A stretch of 64,000 bases of DNA from JBBIMP01 sp037444305 (GTDB lineage Bacteria > Acidobacteriota > UBA6911). Of the stretch, positions 35,394 through 40,800 are shown in pieces; position 1 is the first letter of the stretch, and each line of letters starts with the position of its first letter. Position numbers and translations under genes: made by a program. The DNA lies in the NCBI GenBank assembly GCA_037444305.1, contig JBBIMP010000026.1, forward strand, positions 1 through 64,000, in the 5' to 3' direction. The notes under the pieces are model-generated. The model ran no database searches. It saw nothing but the letters and a program-made list of their open reading frames with translations, and was not told where the DNA came from.

Positions 35394-36806
35394 ATGCGGG
35401 AAGCGGCGGACAGGAACCAGGCGGTGCGGGTCGATTTCGCTTTCCGGCGCGAGCTGGCGAAGAAGATCGAAGGAAATCTCGCCGGGCTGTGCTATCAGTG
35501 CGGCGCCTGCGCCGGGGACTGCCCGGCCGTCACCTACGGGGAGGAATTCAATCCGCGGGAGATCATGCTCAAGGTGCTTTACGGCCTGGGCGGCGAGTTG
35601 CTGACCGCGGATTCCATCCTCTGGCAGTGCACCAACTGCTGCAACTGCCACGAACGCTGCCCGCAGGAAGTCAAGCCGGTGGAGGTGATCATCTCGCTGA
35701 AAAACATGCTCGCGGACCGCGGGATCTATCCGGAGGCGGTGGAAAAGATCATCCGCACGTTCGAGGAAACCGGGCGCACGACACAGGCCGGGGCCGTGGT
35801 GGACAAGCAGCGGCAGAAGTACGGCTTGCCGCCCCTGGGCGCCGTGCCGGCCGAAGAGATCCGGGCCATCCTGGATCCGTCGGCCGATCCGGTGTCGCCG
35901 GCCGTCCGGAAGCGTCGCCGGGCAGCGAAAGAGAGGCAGGAGAAGGCTTTCGCCTTTTTCCCGGGTTGCCTGATACCGTCCCGGCATCCTGCGATGGAAT
36001 TTGCCATCCGGGCCAGCCTGGGTAAGCTCGGCATAGAAGTCGCCGACCTCGAAGGTGCCTCCTGCTGTCCCGACCCGATCTACTTCAAGTCGAAGGACAA
36101 ACTATCGTGGCTGGCCCTGGCTGCGCGCAACCTTTCGCTGGCCGAGGAGTCGGGGCTGGACATTTTCACCAACTGCTCGGGCTGCACGGCCACGCTCTCG
36201 GAAGCTCGCCACCTGCTTGAGGATGACGCGCTTCGAAAGAAAGTAAACGGCCTGCTAGAGAGGGCGGGGCGGAGCTACGCCGGCACCGGCCGGGTGCGGC
36301 ACATTGTGGCCCTGCTGCGGGACGTAGTCGGGTTCGAGGCCATCAGAGCGTCCGTCTCGAGGCCCCTGACCGGGCTGAAAGTCGCGATTCACTACGGCTG
36401 CCACCTGCTGAAGCCGAGCCGCGTGATGGCGGTCGACGACCCCAACGACCCGCACGTTCTTGAGGACCTGGTCCGGGCGCTGGGCGCCACGCCGGTGCGC
36501 CACCGCAACTGGTATCTCTGCTGCGGCAAGGCGTGCCAGTCGGAGGAGATTCCGTCGCGCATGATGCGCGACCTGCTGGGGAGCGTGAAGGAGGAGAAGG
36601 CCGATCTGCTGTGCCTGATCTGCCCCACATGCTACGGCCAGTTCGACCACGGGCAGGCCAGGATCGGAAAGCAGTACGGCGAGGACTTTCACGCGCCGCC
36701 GGTCTACTATCTCCAGCTGCTGGCATTCGCCCAGGGGGTGCCCTACGACCGGCTGGGCTTCGAAAAGCAGCGCCTCAAGCCCGAAGCCCTCTTCCGCTTC
36801 CACTAA
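35394..36806 (+). CDS. HdrC-HdrB fusion, paralogue 2
   Basis: A 470-residue protein with an HdrC-like N terminus (CYQCGACAGDCP about 33-44; CTNCCNCHERCP about 79-90) and an HdrB-like C terminus with two CCG domains: GCLIPSRHP...CCPDP (about 224)...CSGC, and YGCHLLKPS...LCCGKACQSE...CPTC (about 411). The CCPDP form is typical of genuine HdrB and differs from the CCGHD/CCAGG forms of paralogue 1. The cluster therefore carries two non-equivalent HdrCB units. It has AAAGAGG before the ATG. It is the last gene before the repeat region. Confidence 0.87.
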   Translation: MREAADRNQAVRVDFAFRRELAKKIEGNLAGLCYQCGACAGDCPAVTYGEEFNPREIMLKVLYGLGGELLTADSILWQCTNCCNCHERCPQEVKPVEVIISLKNMLADRGIYPEAVEKIIRTFEETGRTTQAGAVVDKQRQKYGLPPLGAVPAEEIRAILDPSADPVSPAVRKRRRAAKERQEKAFAFFPGCLIPSRHPAMEFAIRASLGKLGIEVADLEGASCCPDPIYFKSKDKLSWLALAARNLSLAEESGLDIFTNCSGCTATLSEARHLLEDDALRKKVNGLLERAGRSYAGTGRVRHIVALLRDVVGFEAIRASVSRPLTGLKVAIHYGCHLLKPSRVMAVDDPNDPHVLEDLVRALGATPVRHRNWYLCCGKACQSEEIPSRMMRDLLGSVKEEKADLLCLICPTCYGQFDHGQARIGKQYGEDFHAPPVYYLQLLAFAQGVPYDRLGFEKQRLKPEALFRFH

Positions 36807-36807
36807 G

Positions 36808-37230
36808 TTCGGGGCAGGCGCGAATGGCGCTTAGTTAGTTTCTGTCGCGAAACTCCCAATTTTGGCGAAATGAACACCTTGGGTGGCGTATAAGCCCTTT
36901 GTTTTCAATACGGATATTTCTTGTTCCTCGTAGAAAAACGAGTTTCGCGACAGAAACTAGTTAAGGGCGGTCGAAATCACCTGTTAACGGTTACAAATCA
37001 ATTACTTAAGCCCCGAAGGGGCGGCGCAGGAAAGCCCAGGGCGCAAGCCCTGGGTTGTCGGCGAATGCCGGGATTGAGCCCTGCAAGGGCGGCACAGCCG
37101 GTGTCGCCCTTGCAGGGCGCCTCTCTCCCCTATCCCGCCTTACCCAGGGCTTGCGCCCCGGACTTTCCTGTTGGACCCTTTCAGGGTCCTCGATTCCTTA
37201 CTTAAGCGCCACTCGCGCCTGTCGCCGAAA
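36808..37230 (-). repeat. REP/BIME-like palindromic repeat, copy B
   Basis: A second copy of the element at 9425-9718. The termini GGGGCAGGCGCGAATGGCGC (from 36812) and, inverted, TAAGCGCCACTCGCGCCTGT (37203-37222) form imperfect terminal inverted repeats. The outer hairpins GCCCCGAAGGGGC (37010-37022) and GGACCCTTTCAGGGTCC (37173-37189) run opposite to copy A, while the central block 37054-37110 keeps the same orientation as 9510-9566. The copy is interrupted by a 120-bp insertion. No gene lies between 36807 and 37247. Confidence 0.85.
36838..36957. mobile_element. 120-bp MITE with 18-bp TIRs and 6-bp target duplication
   Basis: The termini GTTTCTGTCGCGAAACTC (36838-36855) and GAGTTTCGCGACAGAAAC (36940-36957) are perfect reverse complements. 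TAGTTA stands directly outside each end (36832-36837, 36958-36963), a 6-bp target-site duplication. Removing the element and one TAGTTA restores a sequence matching the uninterrupted copy of the host repeat (GCTTAGATAAGGGCGG in the opposite reading of copy A). The interior is AT-richer than its surroundings and has no gene. Confidence 0.88.
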
Positions 37231-37247
37231 CTTGTCCCCGAAACTGA

Positions 37248-37694
37248 TCAGGGGTGGGGGTGGAGGTGGCTGTCGATGACCTCGCGGGCGCCCGGCAGGA
37301 TCGCCTCCCAGCGCGCCGACGGGGATTTTCTCAACACGACCACTTTCGGCTTGACCTCCACGGCGACGACGCCGGGGATTTCGAAGAGCTCCTGCAGAAA
37401 GCCGTCGTCCGTGGCGGGAATCTCCCCGGGCCCGGAATAGGTGCGGTCAGACGCGAACAGTGCGCTCCCCAGGTAGAAGATGCAGCTGTCCGAGGCGGGG
37501 GAAACCACCTCGGCCACAATGCCGGGCGGTTCATCCGACGGGGTCGCGGGCGGCTGTCCGGCTCTCCGGTATAGCTGGAAGACGAAGGAGACGAACACGC
37601 CCAGCGCTACGAGGATGAGCAGGAAAAAAAGAAGATTCACCGCCTCGTAGTTTCTCAGTGTCTTGCGTCCGCTGACCTGCGGCTTTGGGGCCAT
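37248..37694 (-). CDS. Membrane-anchored Nfu_N-like protein
   Basis: A 148-residue protein. A short basic N terminus precedes one membrane helix (about 21-43, LLFFLLILVALGVFVSFVFQ), a proline-rich linker and a C-terminal domain of about 85 residues. The domain (LFASDRTYSGPGEIPATDDG, IPGVVAVEVKPKVVVLRK and AILPGAREVIDSHL) resembles the N-terminal domain of Nfu scaffold proteins. The Cys-containing NifU C-terminal domain is absent. The ATG at 37694 has GCGAAAGGAGCTGC before it. Its position beside the Fe-S-rich hdr cluster is suggestive, but a repeat separates them. Function unknown. Confidence 0.7.
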   Translation of the reverse strand: MAPKPQVSGRKTLRNYEAVNLLFFLLILVALGVFVSFVFQLYRRAGQPPATPSDEPPGIVAEVVSPASDSCIFYLGSALFASDRTYSGPGEIPATDDGFLQELFEIPGVVAVEVKPKVVVLRKSPSARWEAILPGAREVIDSHLHPHP

Positions 37695-38353
37695 GCAGCT
37701 CCTTTCGCTCGCGGGAAACCATCCGTCCCCGCCAACGGGCTGCGCAGATCTTACACCGGCCATGCAAATGCAGACGAGGATAATCTGCCGCGAGCCGGGC
37801 AGCGTGTGAGCGCGTCGCTCGCTGCTTGCGTCATAGAGGCTTCGCATCAACACCGCTGCGAGCTACTCCATTTCAAGAATCTTCTGCAGAATTCCAGAAT
37901 CCGAGGATTTTTCCGCCCGCATTCGATACCGGCAGCGATCCAATCAAACGTGGCGAACGGTGGACACATCCCGTATGATGCATTCAGCTATCATGCGGGG
38001 CAGGTTGCCTTTCTGCGACAGCAGCTGGGCGCATGGCCTCCGCCTTCGGGTGGAATTACGTGGTAGGGCATGGTGCGCATCGAGGCAGCATCGTCGACGC
38101 CGGGGCCCAGATTGTGGTCCAGGATTGTCCGGGGGCAGTCAGCCGTGCCCGAGGATCCACCCGTTTGCCTTTCGGGCTTTGACAGCAGATCCTTTTTGCC
38201 GGAGTCGGGCACCAACGATCCGGGATTTCAGCCGGTTTTTTGTTCCCCCCGCGGTGCCACTCTAATACAATTTGATCCATCAGCCCGAGGCGGCAGGTAC
38301 GAACAGGTTGGCCGCAGATGGCGGCACCCCGAATCCATCGTAGAGGCTCAGTG
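37695..38353. other. Intergenic region, no gene seen
   Basis: About 660 nt between two divergently read genes. The frames crossing it lack ribosome-binding sites and recognisable content. Base composition is a little more AT-rich than the neighbouring genes. It must contain promoters for both sides, but I could not pick a convincing pair of boxes. Confidence 0.5.
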
Positions 38354-38749
38354 ATGAACCGATCAGCAGACTGGTGGGAGCAGGGACTGCGCGATCTGAG
38401 GCATGCGCAGAACGCGATCGAGGATGAGGACTTCGAATGGGCGGCATTTGCGGCCCAGCAGTGTGCGGAAAAGGCCGTCAAGGCCCTTATCATGTCGCTT
38501 GGCGGCGAGCCTTGGGGGCACCTCATTACCGGTCTCCTCGAATCGCTGCCTTGCGGCACCGGCGTTTCGGTTGAAGTGCTGGAGGCCGGGAAACGGCTCG
38601 ACAAGCACTATATTCCCGCGCGGTATCCGAATGGCTTTGCCCAAGGATATCCCGGGCTGCTCTACACCCGATCGGAAGCAGAGGGGGCGATATCGGATGC
38701 GCAAATCATCGTCAAGTTCTGCGGGAGCCACATACCTCGACAGGAATGA
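38354..38749 (+). CDS. HEPN-domain protein
   Basis: A 131-residue all-alpha HEPN protein. Helix 1 reads DWWEQGLRDLRHAQNAIE, helix 2 EWAAFAAQQCAEKAVKALIM, and the KHYIPARYPNG segment is typical of HEPN partners of minimal nucleotidyltransferases. The toxin-type RX4-6H motif is not clearly present (RLDKH has three intervening residues at most), so nuclease activity is doubtful. The nucleotidyltransferase frame overlaps its 3' end by 53 nt. Together they form a HEPN/MNT module, either a toxin-antitoxin pair or a related regulator. Confidence 0.82.
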   Translation: MNRSADWWEQGLRDLRHAQNAIEDEDFEWAAFAAQQCAEKAVKALIMSLGGEPWGHLITGLLESLPCGTGVSVEVLEAGKRLDKHYIPARYPNGFAQGYPGLLYTRSEAEGAISDAQIIVKFCGSHIPRQE

Positions 38750-39062
38750 ACGCATAGAAGAACTGAAACGGGCGTCCCTCCGTGCCCAGGAAAGGATGCC
38801 ATCGATCCGACGCATCGTTCTGTTCGGCTCACTGGCAGGGGGGGTGCCCACCCCCTCTTCGGATGCGGACCTCCTCGTGGTCGTCGAGTCGAGCCGCTTC
38901 GAAGCGCCGCGCGACCGGATACCGGAGATGTTGGGCGCACTCTCGCCCCTGCCGTGTCCGGTGGACCTCTTCATCCTGACGGCGGCAGAGATGGATCAGT
39001 GCGTTCGCGCGGATTCCCCGACGGTCCGGGTGGCCCTGGCGCAGGGCCTGGAGTTGCTCTGA
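38697..39062 (+). CDS. MNT-type minimal nucleotidyltransferase
   Basis: A 121-residue nucleotidyltransferase-fold protein. FGSLAGG followed by SSDADLLVV gives the GS-X10-DxD catalytic motif. In characterised HEPN/MNT pairs the MNT antitoxin AMPylates the HEPN toxin. The ATG at 38697 lies inside the HEPN gene and has AGAGGGGGCGATATCGG before it. The usual order and a strong overlap indicate co-translation. It converges on the PIN-toxin gene 31 nt away. Confidence 0.82.
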   Translation: MRKSSSSSAGATYLDRNERIEELKRASLRAQERMPSIRRIVLFGSLAGGVPTPSSDADLLVVVESSRFEAPRDRIPEMLGALSPLPCPVDLFILTAAEMDQCVRADSPTVRVALAQGLELL

Positions 39063-39093
39063 TCGGATGTTGGCGGCAGCAGCGGGCGGAGGG

Positions 39094-39519
39094 TCAACCG
39101 GCGAGGACGACAAATCCTTCCCGGGCGGCAGCCAGGGCGAGGCGCTGGTCCAGGCAGACGACCTCCAGTGTCGGCGGCCGCTGCTCAGACGCAAGGAACG
39201 CGGCCGCCAGCTGGAGAGCGTCCGCCGCCCTCAGGTTGTGCGTCCGCAGTATCCGCCGCGCCGTTTCGCGCAGAGTCTCCACGGGCTGAATCTCATGCCA
39301 CAGCGCCGCCAGATCATCCAGGCGGCTGAAGGCCTGCTGCACCCTGCCGGCCGGCAGGAAGCCTTCACGTTCCAGCCGCACGATGGCTGAATCGCACTCG
39401 ACCCTTGTTCCCCACCAGACGGTGAGGACGGTGTTCGCGCGGAGCAGAGCCAACATCCGGTCGGAGGCTTCCTGCCGGACGAGAAGCGGAACGATCGCGG
39501 AGCTGTCCCAGAACCTCAA
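39094..39519 (-). CDS. PIN-domain toxin (VapC-like)
   Basis: A 141-residue PIN ribonuclease-like protein. The acidic residues of the active site are visible as Asp5 (FWDSSAIVPL), a Glu in WGTRVECDSAI, the Asp of LRAADALQLAAAF, and Asp in VCLDQRLALAA. Its ATG overlaps the antitoxin stop by 4 nt (ATGA). Such toxins cut RNA when freed from the antitoxin. Confidence 0.88.
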   Translation of the reverse strand: MRFWDSSAIVPLLVRQEASDRMLALLRANTVLTVWWGTRVECDSAIVRLEREGFLPAGRVQQAFSRLDDLAALWHEIQPVETLRETARRILRTHNLRAADALQLAAAFLASEQRPPTLEVVCLDQRLALAAAREGFVVLAG

Positions 39520-39821
39520 CGCCCCTCCTCGCGCTCGGCCAGGAGAGCCTTCAGGATGTCGCCTCCCTTGTCGGGCCGGGGCAGTGGGTCGTCCAGCAGC
39601 CGCTTCCAGCGACCTGCCGGCGGTTGCCCGCGGCGGAGTATTCCCCCGCGTTCCAACCGCGCCAGGCGGCCTTCCGGGTCGGCCGTCTCGCCGGTGACGA
39701 CAGGCTCCAGGCGGGCGACCGGCCGGTTGCGGTCCAGGATCAGCACGGACTCCCCGTTGCGCACCCTGTCCAGCAGTGCGCTCAGGCGGTTTTTCGTTTC
39801 CGAAATGGAAGCCTTTTTCAT
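39516..39821 (-). CDS. Phd/YefM-like antitoxin
   Basis: A 101-residue antitoxin whose N-terminal DNA-binding/dimer domain reads MKKASISETKNRLSALLDRV and then GESVLILDRNRPVARLEPV, the Phd/YefM pattern. The C-terminal half should neutralise the PIN toxin. It is the first gene of the pair and is probably autoregulated, since a short palindrome overlaps its promoter. No Shine-Dalgarno site is present: the predicted -10 box lies only 6 nt before the ATG. Confidence 0.85.
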   Translation of the reverse strand: MKKASISETKNRLSALLDRVRNGESVLILDRNRPVARLEPVVTGETADPEGRLARLERGGILRRGQPPAGRWKRLLDDPLPRPDKGGDILKALLAEREEGR

Positions 39822-39827
39822 AGAGCT

Positions 39828-39856
39828 ATAATAGCTATATCAAAATGGCCAGTCAA
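39828..39856 (-). promoter_or_regulatory. Promoter/operator of the Phd-PIN operon, probably leaderless
   Basis: On the minus strand TTGACT (39856-39851), 17 nt, TATTAT (39833-39828), then 6 nt to the ATG. Transcription starting at the usual distance would begin at or next to the start codon. The inverted repeat AGCTAT-T-ATAGCT overlaps the -10 box and would let a repressor block it. Confidence 0.72.
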
Positions 39857-39902
39857 TCTCACCATCTGCCCGTATCCGGCCGGCGGTTCCCGCGGCTCGG
39901 TT

Positions 39903-40661
39903 TCAGGTGATGGCGCAAAGCCGGCGGAAGGTCTCGATCCCGGCAACCGTTTCCAGCCTGGAGGCGAGGGCGGGGTCATCCCACCGGAAGAAGGGATTTG
40001 TGGCGCGCTCCTCCTCCAGGGCGAGAGGCACAGTCGGCGCACCGGCTGCCGCGGCATCCTCGAGCTGCGCCAGGCGCCGGGCCAGGGTTCCGTTTTCGGG
40101 ATCGATGCGGGCGGCTTCGCGCACGTATTGCAGGGTGTATTCGTGGGCGCACCAGATGCGCGCCGGCGCCGGCAATGCCCGGATCTTTTCCAACGAACGG
40201 AACATGACATCGGGCGTCCCCTCGAACAGGTTCCCGATCGTGCCGCCGAAGACGGTGTCGCCGGAGAAGAGGTCTCCTCCTCCGGCCGCGGCCGGGAAGA
40301 AGTAGGCCACGTGGGCGCGCGTGTGGCCCGGCACGTCCAGCGCGGTCGCCCGCGCCCCGCAGACCGGGATTTCGTCGCCCTCCTTCAGAAAGCCCGTCTG
40401 GCAGGGGATCCGGCCGCGGTCCCCTGCGCCGCCGTGTATCGGGATGCCCGGGAAGAGATTCGCCAGCGACCTGTTCCCCCCGACATGGTCGCCGTGGTGG
40501 TGCGTGTTGAGGATCGCCGTCAGGCGGCGCCCCGTCCGGCGAAGGTAGTCGAGCACCGGCCGCTCATCCCCGGGATCGACGGCCGCGGCGCCGTCGGAAT
40601 CCTCGTCGAGGAGCAGGAATATGTAGTTGTCGGAAAACGCCGGCAAGGTAATGATTTGCAT
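39903..40661 (-). CDS. gloB: Glyoxalase II-like hydroxyacylglutathione hydrolase
   Basis: A 252-residue MBL-fold hydrolase. The N terminus MQIITLPAFSDNYIFLLLDE is characteristic of glyoxalase II, and THHHGDHVGGN is the binuclear metal site. Other ligands are in VPGHTRAH, FSGDTVFGG and AHEYTLQY, where glyoxalase II has its C-terminal His. The C-terminal ATNPFFRWDDP is also typical of the family (N-P-F-x-R). The start at 40661 is chosen for this N terminus. It hydrolyses S-lactoylglutathione or a related thioester. Confidence 0.85.
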   Translation of the reverse strand: MQIITLPAFSDNYIFLLLDEDSDGAAAVDPGDERPVLDYLRRTGRRLTAILNTHHHGDHVGGNRSLANLFPGIPIHGGAGDRGRIPCQTGFLKEGDEIPVCGARATALDVPGHTRAHVAYFFPAAAGGGDLFSGDTVFGGTIGNLFEGTPDVMFRSLEKIRALPAPARIWCAHEYTLQYVREAARIDPENGTLARRLAQLEDAAAAGAPTVPLALEEERATNPFFRWDDPALASRLETVAGIETFRRLCAIT

Positions 40662-40800
40662 GATTTTTTTCTTCCCCTCCGGATCAGGCCGGCGCTTGTG
40701 CCGGCGTTGTCCGCCAGGGCGGGCGCCATGAGCGACCTTGTCATGCCCGCGTGCCGAACCGCTGCGCCGCCTGGCACGGCAAGGGACGCCGGTGTCCTGC

